A stretch of 60,000 bases of DNA from Nematostella vectensis (Eukaryota; Cnidaria; Anthozoa; Actiniaria; Edwardsiidae): assembly GCF_932526225.1 (NCBI RefSeq), contig NC_064048.1, positions 9,450,515 through 9,510,514 on the forward strand, read 5' to 3'. A model generated the notes under the pieces. The model was not told where the DNA came from and did not search any database. It saw nothing but the letters and a program-made list of their open reading frames with translations. The translations under genes were made by a program, and so were the position numbers. Numbering within the stretch: position 1 is the stretch's first letter; each line of letters starts with the position of its first letter. This document shows, piece after piece, positions 31,601 to 37,544 of this stretch.

Positions 31601-34107
31601 GGACAGACGTGATAGAAAACCGGATAATCAGCGGGGCTTGAAACGATCCCGAAGCCGGAAGGATGATACCACTGCGAACGCCAAGCGAAACAGGTATACA
31701 CAGTTCACACTAGCAAACTTTTCCGTGCGATTTTAGCTGCGATATTTCCGATTGAGAAGCCAAAATATGCATATTTTGAGGGGGGGGGGGGGGGGGTTGG
31801 GGGGATGGAAAATGTATTTTTATTTATTTCTCTTCTCTTATTCGCTCGTTTACAGTTTCGCATGTCCTCTATGACTTTGGTCTCCGAGCTCAAGTCTTCT
31901 CACTGTTACCATTGCCTTCACTAACGAATATGGGAAGCCTGTGATCTTCATGTGGATTCCCCTGTTTTTAATGGATCCGTCCCTATTTACCCGTTTCTCA
32001 AGGCAATTAAAGCTTATGTCTGCCACCCTGTCCCGAAGTGGGCCATTTTTAATTAACTCTAAATGGGCAATTTTTAATTAACTCTAAATGGGTCATTTTT
32101 AATCAACTCTAAATGGGTCATTTTTCATTGCTTTTATGTTTTTTTCCACACTAGGTCCCAGTACCAGCGGTTGCACTCATACCGAGGCTCCAGAACATCC
32201 TCAAGACACAGGGAACTGTGCCTGCCCTCAAAGGGAGGCGAGTCTCGACCTGATCACGACAAAAGCCATCCCACAAATGGAGGTGAGTCTCGACCTGATC
32301 ACGACAAAAGCCAGCCCTCAAAGGGAGGAGAGTCTCGACCTGGGAACTTACTTTTGACCGGACCTGTGTCAATTCTAAAGAGGAGAGGCTCCGCAGGATC
32401 TGCCGACTCACCGTTTAAGAAGAGAGTGAGGTTCTTTGACGAGGTAGAGGAGGCGAATGAGCGAGAAGATGCGGGTAGCACAATGGATGCTGCCAATATC
32501 CGTATGACCGATAAAGAGAGCGCTGGGGAGTCCTGTGAAACGAGCACATTATTGGCCAGACCGGTAGAACCGAATTATGATACACAGGGCTCCCACGTGA
32601 AGCCTACTTCAGAACCTACTGGAACCTCTTCCAAAGATACCACACGTAATTCGATAGCAGATGGAAATAGAATGGTGGTAGATGAGATTACTGGTACTCA
32701 GAATACGGCATCATCAGCAGCCAAGCTGTCTCGACTGAAAACAATTGTGAATTATTCATCAGTAGTACGCTCAGCCCCTGCAAAGGGCGGGAAAGAAAAG
32801 AGCTCCCTTCTCGATTCGCTGAGAAGTGAGTCATTTGCCAGCCCCACAAGTGAAGAGGATCGTTCTCTTGTGTTTGACTCTAATAGGCCACTCGACGACG
32901 CTTGTTCGTCAACCGATGGAATGACGTCTGGTGTTGACACAAGCACCTCATATACAGTTGGTCAAGTTTGTCCCTTTACGCCTAGTCCCTCTACAGCTGA
33001 TGAGTGCCAGAGCGAAGACAGATCTTGCATCAACCAATGGGAATCTACGAGACGACAACCTGAAGGCTCTTCAGATTCAAGAGATGCTACTGAATATTGC
33101 TTGCTTGGAAGTAGCGGTGACTTCCCTAGAAAACGTACAAACCAATCGCAAAATATGACCAGTCTGCCTCGACCTCGGTGTAAAGCTACATCGACCAGGA
33201 TCAACCGCTCAGGGGTCCATAGCAACGATGAAAATGACAACATTATCAAAATCGCCGCTGACCGAGTTAGGTCGCGGCATCCGCCACGTCAGGGACCGGG
33301 CGTAATTGATGTACCACAGGGTGCCCGTGGTGGAAGAGGAGGGCGTTTAAGGTACGTACCGGGCTAGGGTATGTTACGTATTGTATTGTGTAGTTAAAAT
33401 TCCTCTGCAGCTACCATTTTGTCACTCTACTGTAATTCCAAGTGTGACAAAGCAATCCATTGCCATCGGCCGATCGAGCTATTGTGTTTTCGATCGTATT
33501 TGCTTTAATAAAAAAGCATCAAACACTCTTTTTAGATGATTATTTATTCAGCTCCAATGAGTCAGCACAATATCTGAAGCGAAATTTTAATTGGCTGACA
33601 AACTCGTGTTTTCAAAAGTTTTTATTTTTTCACGGCAACGGAAAACCCCAGCAAAGAAAGCGTTTTGAAAAAAAAAATCGTTTTCTCCTCAAACACTCGA
33701 TATATTTATTTATTTATATTTATTTAGGGAAAATATGTATATTATTGACGATTTTTTTTTGCCATGGCATACTACGGCTATTTCCTTTATGACACGAGCA
33801 ACACACGGCACTTAAAAAACAAGGGTCATGTGACCATCTCATTGAAGGATTTTTTTCTTCTAGGTGCACTAGTACCACCCCCCTTTCCCGTACTCTGCCA
33901 GTGGAGAATGAGGCCACACAGCTAGAAGACTGGAGACCATTCGGCGGACCAAGACAAAGAACAGCCCCTGGAGGGGACATTGCGTCCGTGCAGCACCTCC
34001 GCGAAAGGGCTCTCGATGCCATGCCGGTTCCAACTCCCACGCGGAAAAGAAGCCGGTCTGTCCGACAACAGGTTTTGAAGGAGTCAAAACGAAAGAAAAA
34101 TCGGTGA
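1394..34107 (+). CDS. SETX: senataxin-like RNA/DNA helicase (SETX/Sen1 family), 23 exons visible, 5' partial
   Basis: Senataxin is a nuclear SF1B helicase that unwinds RNA:DNA hybrids (R-loops) and acts in transcription termination and genome stability. Exons, joined by matching phases: 1394 or 1446-1621, 1711-1869, 2065-3340, 4099-6629, 7478-7881, 8029-8260, 12533-12682, 12994-13174, 13520-13639, 14806-14960, 15844-16055, 23144-23180, 23641-23748, 25955-26024, 26177-26282, 26925-27011, 27911-28057, 28609-28657, 28893-28957, 30621-30708, 31308-31693, 32155-33351, 33864-34107. The core shows GPPGTGKS, CAPSNEAVDEL, ADIVCCTLSGSGS, VIVDEACQC, VGDPEQLPATV, LQYRMHPEIALFP, NTVDGFQGREKD and RLNVSLTRARHALYLVGH. 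The segment before the helicase (FKPLIEMEAMEKV) also matches the family. The visible product is about 2,725 codons, close to vertebrate senataxin even without the N-terminus. The first exons are missing, and the exon 1 start and exon 5 end are uncertain. The helicase core and linker make SETX the best fit; other Upf1-like helicases lack this combination. Confidence 0.95.
1711..1869 (+). CDS. SETX: SETX exon 2 (53 codons, phase 0-0)
   Basis: Acceptor TCTCAG|GTG and donor CAG|gtataa. The product is helical and charged (VFQQVVAPAKRTLSKL at its start, ending QNIVCFFQ). Phase 0 on both sides joins exons 1 and 3 without a stop. It is too short for a family match, and the support is splice sites plus frame. 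Confidence 0.7.
2065..3340 (+). CDS. SETX: SETX exon 3: Ser/Thr/Pro-rich disordered linker
   Basis: Acceptor TTTTGCAG|GAC, donor GAAAG|gtaatt, phase 0 to 1. The 425 codons are Ser-rich and low in hydrophobics, fitting the poorly conserved linker between the N-terminal helical domain and the helicase in senataxin. It contains an internal duplication: SSDTPSPASPSLLEQIE (about 2611-2661) and SSDASSPASPSILGETE (about 2788-2838). A short GTHGRKTGTHGEAR repeat is encoded near 3121-3162. The frame upstream of 2065 stays open to 1963 but that part is intron. Confidence 0.85.
4099..6629 (+). CDS. SETX: SETX exon 4: acidic disordered linker with SUMO-type motifs, ends at the pre-helicase domain
   Basis: Acceptor GCTTCAG|TTGG, donor GAAAAG|gtaaga, phase 1 to 0, about 844 codons. 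It opens with an acidic run (FLDDDDDDELLVQAL). Psi-K-x-E sumoylation consensus sites are visible: VKPE (4203-4214) and VKLE (4656-4667). An acidic-flanked hydrophobic SUMO-interacting motif, DDDDVILLE, is encoded at 4974-5000. The last 60 or so codons switch to ordered sequence (LTEEDLFNLVLGWEAAW ... YYEVFKPLIEMEAMEK), which resembles the conserved segment just before the senataxin helicase. The motif roles are inferred from consensus. Confidence 0.9.
7478..7881 (+). CDS. SETX: SETX exon 5: pre-helicase domain (3' boundary uncertain)
   Basis: Acceptor GTCTCAG|GCA in phase 0, directly continuing exon 4. It encodes the pre-helicase domain (VKRNLVAEESDLVIIQADGG ... WKSMALVYVRGLKEPRTI). Exon 6 requires the exon to end with two bases of a codon, and the only GT that satisfies this is after 7881 (CTCGT|gtcaac), a poor donor. 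The strong donor at 7820 (TTTAT|gtaaga) is in the wrong phase. Either a weak site, an unusual donor or a sequence difference is involved. Confidence 0.78.
8029..8260 (+). CDS. SETX: SETX exon 6: end of pre-helicase domain
   Basis: Acceptor AGATAG|TCCC, donor TCTAAG|gtaggt, phase 2 to 0. It encodes a beta-type stretch (VYNVTYTLRVRSNFHPLDG) and then VTSLATTLRQWCGLMHLKNN, which matches the segment of senataxin directly before the Q-motif. The next coding base is 4.27 kb away across a minisatellite intron. Confidence 0.9.
8261..8767. other. unique 5' part of SETX intron 6
   Basis: No coding potential seen. It holds two diverged copies of a short GTCGGTCAG-C-GCTC segment (about 8275 and 8503). 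The segment from 8548 onward reappears almost unchanged 1,750 bp downstream at 10298. Confidence 0.6.
8768..12503 (+). repeat. 33-bp polypyrimidine-CAG minisatellite in SETX intron 6 (about 105 units)
   Basis: The unit reads approximately CTCAGCCGCCTGTAC followed by CGCTCTCCTCCTCTCT, period 33 bp (for example GCCGCC at 9121 and 9154). Each unit looks like a 3' splice site: a long pyrimidine tract ending in CACTCAG. Because 33 is a multiple of 3, long open frames appear on both strands (ERGGERYRRLS units on the minus strand). These are artefacts of the period. The array ends about 30 bp before the true acceptor of exon 7 at 12532. A non-repeat block (about 10291-10530) is a duplicate of 8548-8790. 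About 82-bp higher-order blocks containing CTGGGCTGACTTAACCGCTT recur near 9595, 9675, 10716, 10798, 11537, 11619 and 12127. Confidence 0.95.
12533..12682 (+). CDS. SETX: SETX exon 7: Q-motif region and Walker A (motif I)
   Basis: Acceptor TTTGACAG|TTG, donor CTCAAT|gtaagc, 50 codons, phase 0-0. It starts LFNMSQERVIATAAEAV (Q-motif-like) and carries the ATP-binding P-loop GPPGTGKS at 12622-12645, followed by HTIVGIITRILN. This is the most diagnostic exon of the gene. Confidence 0.96.
12709..12865 (+). repeat. (GATGGT)n-type microsatellite 27 bp after the exon 7 donor
   Basis: Degenerate GATGGT/GATGAT/GATGGC repeats fill the first half of a 311-bp intron, G-rich on the coding strand. The rest of the intron to 12993 is unique. 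Confidence 0.95.
12994..13174 (+). CDS. SETX: SETX exon 8: motif Ia
   Basis: Acceptor TCTCCTAG|CAT, donor CGGG|gttagt, phase 0 to 1. It encodes RLLVCAPSNEAVDELVRKI, the SF1B motif Ia that contacts nucleic acid. A basic tail (RRDVANKENVRKDRNARG) follows. Confidence 0.95.
13520..13639 (+). CDS. SETX: SETX exon 9, followed by a GC-AG intron
   Basis: Acceptor TAATCTAG|ACG, phase 1. It encodes NNCGDFVLVRVGRKSHVSPS, the family's conserved strand after motif Ia. The only in-frame exit is AAAAAG|gcaagc after 13639, a GC donor with otherwise strong consensus, which leaves phase 1 and joins exon 10 exactly. The nearest GT (13656) gives the wrong phase and a premature stop. Confidence 0.88.
13668..14290 (+). 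repeat. (GATGGT)n microsatellite just inside the GC-AG intron
   Basis: About 620 bp of GATGGT, GGTGGT and GATGAT units start 28 bp after the exon 9 donor. Long open frames of Met/Val (plus strand) and Thr/Ile (minus strand) here are period-3 artefacts. The remaining intron (14291-14805) is unique with no exon seen. Confidence 0.96.
14806..14960 (+). CDS. SETX: SETX exon 10: helical insertion before motif Ic
   Basis: Acceptor TTCACCAG|ACA, donor CTGCAG|gtctga, phase 1 to 0. It encodes a charged helix (NLKTQLRSVHKQSDLLDKEK) and an acidic patch (GEDDDDEK). It corresponds to the long helical insertion of subdomain 1B/stalk found in Sen1/senataxin. Confidence 0.87.
15127..15843 (+). repeat. tandem array of about 10 copies of the exon 11 3' splice site and exon start
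   Basis: Units of about 73 bp (with shorter variants) contain TTTATTTAGGCACAG, a 3' splice site, followed by CTTGAAGTGGTTGA and more exon-like sequence. The real exon 11 is the last copy. AG-containing copies lie at about 15141, 15264, 15396, 15478, 15550, 15623, 15698 and 15771; two shorter copies (about 15192 and 15324) have GGCATAA instead. Copies keep exon codons (LEVVDAKWKA against the true LEVVETKRKA). Using a full-length upstream copy would run into TGA where GGC ACA GCT TGA forms at the next unit boundary. Confidence 0.95.
15844..16055 (+). CDS. SETX: SETX exon 11: helical stalk end and motif Ic
   Basis: Acceptor GGCACAG|CTT, donor ACCGG|gtaagg, phase 0 to 2. A long basic helix (QRHALDKQYCQMKHKEAQER) leads to NSADIVCCTLSGSGSKKLL, matching the senataxin motif Ic (ADI.CTTLS.SGS). 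This exon is framed on both sides by arrays made of its own ends. Confidence 0.96.
16036..21870 (+). repeat. 50-bp minisatellite of about 115 units derived from the exon 11 5' splice site
   Basis: Each unit reads GACACGAGGGGATCTACCGG then GTATGGATGTGTTATTATAA and GTTATAGCAT. The first block copies the last 20 bp of exon 11 (15 to 19 matches), and the second starts at the donor. The true donor is GTAAGG, while nearly all copies are GTATGG (change at intron position +4) and a few are GGAATG, losing the GT. Most units are 50 bp, with ATT insertions giving 53 bp. Landmark variants recur 2,208 bp apart: CACGGTGGGA at 16591 and 18799, ACGAGTTGAT at 17901 and 20109. About 2.2 kb of the array was therefore itself duplicated. 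Confidence 0.97.
21905..22870 (+). repeat. AATAAGCCCCTCC / GATAAGCC minisatellite (about 17-bp subunits, about 50-51-bp higher order)
   Basis: Alternating subunits such as GATAAGCCTCTTCCACG, GATAAGTCCCTCCCTCG and AATAAGCCCCTCCCCA repeat with a combined period of about 50 bp (CCCAGATAAG at 22621 and 22671). It has no evident similarity to the neighbouring 50-bp array. Long minus-strand frames (ARGLFEGG-like) are repeat artefacts. From 22871 to 23143 the sequence is unique and leads to the exon 12 acceptor. Confidence 0.93.
23144..23180 (+). CDS. SETX: SETX exon 12: 37-bp microexon with the first half of motif II
   Basis: Acceptor TTTTTTTAACAG|AAAG, donor GACGAG|gtgagc, phase 2 to 0. It encodes KKIPFTCVIVDE, and the Walker B DEA(C) box is split between this exon and the next. 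The intron before it is about 7.1 kb. Confidence 0.92.
23181..23640. other. SETX intron 12
   Basis: Ordinary AT-rich intron with GT and AG ends. No repeat array, exon or RNA gene seen. Confidence 0.7.
23641..23748 (+). CDS. SETX: SETX exon 13: motifs II (end) and III
   Basis: Acceptor ACTCTCAG|GCG, donor TCCACG|gtgagt, 36 codons, phase 0-0. It encodes ACQCCEMDILIPLQY, completing the DEAC Walker B motif, and LILVGDPEQLPATVIST, motif III of Upf1-like helicases. Confidence 0.97.
23749..24406. other. 5' part of SETX intron 13
   Basis: AT-rich unique sequence before the tRNA gene. No exon seen. Confidence 0.6.
24407..24479 (+). tRNA. tRNA-Arg (anticodon TCG), inside a SETX intron, same strand
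   Basis: The 73-nt cloverleaf folds as follows: acceptor GGCCGCG with CGTGGTC (two G-U pairs), D-arm GGCC...GGC, anticodon stem TCTGA/TCAGA with loop CTTCGGA giving anticodon TCG, and T-arm GAGGG-TTCGAGT-CCCTT. Internal promoters are intact: A box TGGCCTAATGG and B box GGTTCGAGTCC. A T6 pol III terminator begins at 24481. There is no intron. It is highly similar to animal tRNA-Arg(TCG). No CCA is encoded, as expected for a nuclear gene. Confidence 0.95.
24540..24595 (+). pseudogene. 5'-truncated tRNA-Arg copy 1
   Basis: Identical to the tRNA from GATAAGG in the D-loop to the 3' end. It lacks the acceptor 5' strand and the A box. The B box and the T6 terminator remain. It starts 116 bp after the same point in the full gene. 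Confidence 0.9.
24656..24711 (+). pseudogene. 5'-truncated tRNA-Arg copy 2
   Basis: Same truncation and 116-bp spacing. It differs in the anticodon arm (CTTCGCATCAGGAG), so mutations have accumulated since duplication. Confidence 0.9.
24772..24827 (+). pseudogene. 5'-truncated tRNA-Arg copy 3
   Basis: Same truncation and 116-bp spacing, with GAACATTG after the anticodon stem and a 3' end changed to CGTGGTGG. The flank continues into the ancestral downstream sequence (CTTGATCGCTAAG), which shows the duplication junction shares GAT with the tRNA D-loop. Confidence 0.88.
24868..25048 (+). repeat. direct duplication (about 60 bp, two copies)
   Basis: The segment ATTTCTTGATCGCTAAGTCA and what follows, to GGTAATCAG (24876-24940), recurs at about 24992-25049 with minor changes. 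The spacing is close to 116 bp, as in the tRNA copies. Confidence 0.75.
25207..25421. repeat. inverted repeat, 19-bp perfect arms
   Basis: TAAACGTTGCCAGTGCAAA at 25207-25225 is exactly inverted at 25403-25421. CAAATGG-rich direct repeats adjoin both arms. The next segment (25426-25490) resembles 25227-25275. It may be a small foldback element in the SETX intron; no target duplication was identified. Confidence 0.7.
25955..26024 (+). CDS. SETX: SETX exon 14
   Basis: Acceptor TTTCAACAG|AAA, donor CTTCCGA|gtaagt, phase 0 to 1. It encodes KARELLYGRSMFDRLYKFFK, the conserved G.S.F.RL segment between motifs III and IV. Confidence 0.94.
26177..26282 (+). CDS. SETX: SETX exon 15: motif IV region
   Basis: Acceptor TTCCCCAG|GAC, donor GACAG|gttagt, phase 1 to 2. 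It encodes HLLELQYRMHPEIALFPAEH, the hallmark LQYRMHP motif. The last 39 bp of this exon are the seed of the tandem array that follows. Confidence 0.96.
26283..26780 (+). repeat. 59-bp tandem array built from the end of exon 15 and its donor (about 8.5 units)
   Basis: The unit is GTTAGTTAAAGGGGTAGTGT + CATGGAACATATGTACAACA + GAGCTGTACGAAACGACAG. The last two thirds are a diverged copy of the exon end. They read EHMYNRAVRNDR in the exon frame, against EHVYNKAIRNDR in the exon. Units begin at 26283, 26342, 26401, 26460, 26519, 26578, about 26635, 26694 and 26753. Most carry a GACAG|GTTAGT donor copy, while two have GTTATT. Use of a second downstream donor would read into TAG. Confidence 0.96.
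26925..27011 (+). CDS. SETX: SETX exon 16
   Basis: Acceptor TTGATTAG|CTC, donor AAAGG|gtaact, phase 2-2. It encodes VEKRHFPLQVPYAVFDTVTS, the strand entering the second RecA-like domain. Confidence 0.91.
27060..27740 (+). repeat. 78-bp tandem repeat (about 7 units) in SETX intron 16
   Basis: The unit runs from GGAAGAACTTTGTTTACTAG through GACCAGGCCGTGTTGAAAG to AAGCTTGGTGACGGTGTTAA and GATCT. The full array is 27184-27737. Diverged relatives of the GCTTGGTGATG part occur at 27060-27150, nearly back to the donor at 27012. The period is 26 codons, so both strands look open (LGDGVNDLEELCLLVVYDQ on plus), but there is no splice logic that would include it. Confidence 0.93.
27911..28057 (+). CDS. 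SETX: SETX exon 17: motif with GIITPYRKQ
   Basis: Acceptor TCTCCTAG|TGG, donor AATAT|gtatgt, phase 2-2. It encodes WNSVEVYLVSKMCQKIL and SIGIITPYRKQREEL, conserved in domain 2A of Upf1-like helicases. Confidence 0.94.
28058..28608. other. SETX intron 17
   Basis: Unique sequence with a short G run (28128-28145). It includes AAGCGG-type phrases (AAGCGGTCAACTCC, AAGCGGCCACTC) that recur in intron 18 (about 28720-28790). No exon seen. Confidence 0.6.
28609..28657 (+). CDS. SETX: SETX exon 18: motif V start
   Basis: Acceptor CTTTCAG|GGG, donor TTCCAG|gtaggt, 49 bp, phase 2 to 0. It encodes GRGCESIEVNTVDGFQ. The conserved VD.FQGRE motif is split exactly at Q|G. Confidence 0.95.
28893..28957 (+). 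CDS. SETX: SETX exon 19: motif V end
   Basis: Acceptor GTTTATAG|GGT, donor ATAGG|gtgagt, phase 0 to 2. It encodes GREKDVIIMSCVRAKKGESG, the expected continuation of motif V. Confidence 0.95.
28985..30290 (+). repeat. 15/18-bp minisatellite (GTTGTTATTGTCGCTGGT) filling SETX intron 19
   Basis: Units of 18 bp (GTTGTTATTGTCGCTGGT) alternate with 15-bp versions lacking one codon, plus CACTGAT and AATGAT variants. It begins about 27 bp after the exon 19 donor. The intron start (GTGAGTTATTGTGGCGGT) resembles the unit, suggesting the array grew from donor-proximal sequence. All units are multiples of 3, so at least four frames stay open for over 1.3 kb (VVIVAG, LLLSLV, TTPATI, NNTSDN). None is a real gene. 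Confidence 0.96.
30621..30708 (+). CDS. SETX: SETX exon 20: motif VI
   Basis: Acceptor TATTCATAG|ATT, donor CTTAAG|gtagac, phase 2 to 0. It encodes NRNRLNVSLTRARHALYLVG, the arginine-finger motif VI of the SF1B core, followed by HLTTLK. Confidence 0.96.
30709..31307. other. SETX intron 20
   Basis: AT-rich unique intron. No repeat, exon or RNA gene recognised. Confidence 0.65.
31308..31693 (+). CDS. SETX: SETX exon 21: end of helicase domain and start of basic tail
   Basis: Acceptor TTTTTAG|TCT, donor AACAG|gtatac, phase 0 to 2. It opens with SADWSTLIDNARSRRLVYDV, matching the W..LI..A segment that closes the senataxin core. It then turns into an Arg/Ser-rich disordered tail (RRPESQSSESHRRESRRVHV). 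Confidence 0.9.
31694..32154 (+). repeat. SETX intron 21 with a G tract and a 28-29-bp tandem repeat
   Basis: It contains a G run (about 31781-31796) and, from about 32040 to 32125, three to four copies of a unit reading TTTTTAATTAACTCTAAATG plus GGTCA. The acceptor of exon 22 follows about 30 bp later, so this is again an array beside a splice site. Confidence 0.85.
32155..33351 (+). CDS. SETX: SETX exon 22: disordered tail with coding repeat and PP1-type RVxF motif
   Basis: Acceptor CACTAG|GTCC, donor TTAAG|gtacgt, phase 2-2, about 398 codons. Near its start, a 51-bp in-frame tandem repeat encodes about 2.5 copies of a 17-residue unit around GGESRPDHDKS (about 32231-32343). It is followed by SILKRRGSAGSADSPFKKRV and RFFDEVEEA. 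KKRVRF at 32417-32434 fits the RVxF docking motif for protein phosphatase 1 catalytic subunit, a consensus match only. The rest is Ser/Thr-rich, ending in a GGRGGR stretch. It is too divergent for a family match outside the core. Confidence 0.87.
33352..33863. other. SETX intron 22
   Basis: AT-rich unique intron. No additional exon recognised. Confidence 0.65.
33864..34107 (+). CDS. SETX: SETX exon 23: C-terminus and stop codon
   Basis: Acceptor TTCTTCTAG|GTG, phase 2. It encodes a basic tail ending KRSRSVRQQVLKESKRKKNR and the stop TGA (34105-34107). The clustered Lys/Arg (TRKRSR, KESKRKKNR) would serve as a nuclear localisation signal, fitting a nuclear helicase. Confidence 0.88.
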
Positions 34108-34765
34108 AAAATTAGATTGAATTATTACCCCAAAAACCTTAGTTATCCATTGCATGCACAGGCATCCCGAAGGTGCCCAGTCCATGTATCGATCGAGGAC
34201 TGCAATGGCACACTGTTGCAGGCAAAACAGGTGTCCCAGCAGGTAATACCGCAAAAACCGGAAAATGCTGTATTTGGATGAGCTGGCTTGCAGGTAGGTG
34301 GAGGAAAAAGGAATGGCCATCTTGGAGTTGTCTTCTCTGCTAAAGTACCATCAACTGCCACAGCCTATAAATTAATAATTGCTTTTCTTCGAGAATTCGT
34401 TAAACAAAGTCTGTCGTTTGATATTTTCAAATTGACTGTTCGTTGTTAGTTTTTGGTGTTATTTAGTTGTACGCTTTCTATATATGTTTTAAACATCTTG
34501 TAAAATACCTTACTTGCGTACTAATTTCTGAGTACTTATATCTGATTTTTAATAAGTTTACACTTATGATACTCTTGGTTTGGTCAAAGTTATGTACGTA
34601 CTATTCTGAGATATATCTGTTCGAGAACTGCCATGGTTTAATCATACAATTATAGAAAAAAGTGAGACTTTATGAATATATGAGGTAAATCATATATAGA
34701 AATGCTCTATTTTTACAAACAGAAGAAAATACGTTGACAATAAAAAGATTGCTTTATGAATATTA
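34108..34765 (+). other. probable SETX 3' UTR
   Basis: AT-rich sequence follows the stop. The first clear AATAAA polyadenylation signal is at 34739-34744. The cleavage site is not determinable by eye. Confidence 0.5.
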
Positions 34766-35149
34766 GGTGGCATCATGGGTAGTCTCCTTTTAGGGGGCAA
34801 GCATCTAATATCCAGGGTGAGGTAACCGCCATATCAAACATATTCCCCACGGATAGTGTCCTTCGTTTGTTTTACCTTATATGGACATTGATGCCCATAT
34901 TTAGAAAAGCTAAACATTTTCGCTCCCTGATCTCCAGAAATAATGGTGAAAAATGCTGATTCCTGTCAATTTGAGACTCGCGGCAGGAATTTGTCAAGAA
35001 AAAATTGATCACTTGGTCAAATCTTTATCTCACAAATCTTAAAATGCCCTGAGACCCAGGCCTCCAAGAGATTGACCGAGCAGGTTTGAAGGTCACCCAA
35101 ATATTGATTTGCCTCCCACCCCCGTCCCCCGGGGGTGATGATGATCGTC

Positions 35150-35191
<42 letters not shown>

Positions 35192-37544
35192 AAATGGCCG
35201 GCCCCATGCATGGAGAGAAAACCCAAAATTCCTAGCAATCCTACAGGTACATGTCTCTACTGTCATGTGATCTACGTCTTGTCCGCTGACCAATGCTGCC
35301 AGTCAAATATCTTCTAAAAAGGTACAACAAAGTTACAATATTTGATAATTTTAACTTGTTTTAATTAAAACACTAATTGGTTATTCATTATTTAATAATC
35401 AATTAATTCATTCGCAGTGTCCATTATATAAGATTTCTACTATGTATTTCTAATATGTGATGCCTTACTCGATTACAGTTCCTCGTAAATACATTCGAAG
35501 CTCAAAAGGTGATGAGCCTCAAATACAATAATATAATTTTGTCGACTCAGTTTTTTCGAAAATAGTTCGATTGGATGGTAAGAGCTTTAAAACTCCCCCG
35601 CAAACATTTTAGCCCGAATTTTTTAACCAGCTTGAGGAAGACAGCTTCAGGGATGAGCCATTCATGATGCACCCATTACAGACCTATTCGAATTATTTTA
35701 TGTACGACCTCTTTCTGTTGTATTTCAACAAAGTAACACAGCCAATTGCTTTGGATTCGAGTTGAGGATTTCTTGTCGTTAATCGTTTCCTCTCGACTGA
35801 AAAAACTTTTGACAGTCTGCACCAATCGCCGGCCTATATTTTTTTCTAATCTGATTATTCTAAAAGCCTATTACTTTGTAGTAGATCTCTTGATATGCTT
35901 TCTAAAAAGTGTATCGCTCCCCCAGACAAAAAATTCTTGGAGTGCTCCGCACTTAATAACCATTCTCTGCTAATCCTTGTCTAAATTAGTAACACTTTAC
36001 TCTGTTTCACAAATTGCCCTTTGGAATATTCTCATGACAGGAACCCCTCACTATGATCCAAAGGGCAATTAATCTTTGCGAGGTCTAGCCATCGGGTCTG
36101 CTAAAACCACTTGAAAAAGATCAAAACAATCTTCTGTCCGCTGTTACTTTACAGCCGATTGAAGATAACGATTATTGTTATATTAGTAGTTGGAGAGTCA
36201 CCAGGGCTCATCCCAAACCGTCGCGTGCGGGAACTAAAAATACTTTTTTCCTGAGCCATCCAGTAGTCATATCGACACAGAGCGTTGACACCAAGAAGGC
36301 TCGCACTTGTGGAGAATATTGAGCAATTGCATCTCAAGTAGCCGTAAGTGTTTTGTTTTTGTGGGTAGAATATTGGAATACAACAGGGAGACGAAAATAT
36401 TATTGAGACGTTAACATTTTTTCTAAACTTTTTAAAAACATTTTGACAAAAAAAAATTCCGCGGAATCCGGCAATTGCACTTATGATTTTATAAGAACAC
36501 AGTATCGGTATAACTCGGTATATAAGAAATATTTTGATATATATTATCTATTTACTGTATGTAGAGCTACTGTACGTACTTTACACGGCTACTGCGCGTA
36601 AGAAAAAGATAATGCTGCTTGGACGCACGGTTGCATGTAAAACGGAAATCGCTCTGTAATCAGAAACGATGCCCGCGGGAATAAAACGCCAAAGAGAACA
36701 GATTACTTGATTATTTGAGGTAACCTCCTTAGAATAACTGAAAACGCCTACTAATCCAAATTAAGTTAATATTTGCATTTTTCAAACCATGAAAATTGTC
36801 TCTAGATATATGATATAATGTTACGTACAGATCTTTTCTCTTTTTCTTGTGTGTGTGTGTTTTTTTAAATATTTATGTCGAATTGCGATTTTCATCCATT
36901 AATCTCAGTTGCTCAGTAATCTTGAGAGGGCTACACACGCTTTAATGGATAGTTAGATCTTAGTTTTGATTTCTAAAAAGCTTTGAGCAGGCCAATACTA
37001 AGAAATCCCGCTATAACTCGAGCATAATTTTGCCTTATTTTAGAATACAAGTCTTTTTACTTCCTTTTATACTGTCTTTTTTTATTAAACTGAGGTGTTC
37101 TTATAAGAGCATCCAATTTTTATTATGTATTTCAATGTCCTTGGCATTATGAGAAACACAAACTTTAACAGAAAAACGCCAAAACAATGCCTATGATAAA
37201 ACGTGATTCAGTGCTATCTTCGAGGTCCAAAAGCGACGTCCATCAAATATCCCCGCTTTTGAAGCAAAACTCACAAACATAAAACATCGGCATAGAATTT
37301 CACAGTATTTCACCGCCCCGTTGCATAATGACAAATGTCAAATAACTTTGAACATAGACTTGTAAGCTAATACTTACTAAAATGTTATCGGGAATCTAAC
37401 ACTGAGTAGAAAACTTGATATCTTGAGTGCAAGGCTGCTAGACGGATATATAGAGGCGGTGCAGAGGTTACTTATAGTAATGGTTCACTACTTCACTACT
37501 CGGTTGTGCAGAAAAAAAAAACGGTATGACACCGGTCTTAATAT
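34766..37544. other. intergenic, no gene seen
   Basis: AT-rich sequence. It contains a C run followed by an A run (about 35150-35189) inside a repeat-like segment. It also contains a perfect 14-bp inverted repeat AATTGCCCTTTGGA (36012-36025) and its complement (36057-36070), spaced by 31 bp. Short open frames here lack splice or codon support. Confidence 0.6.
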
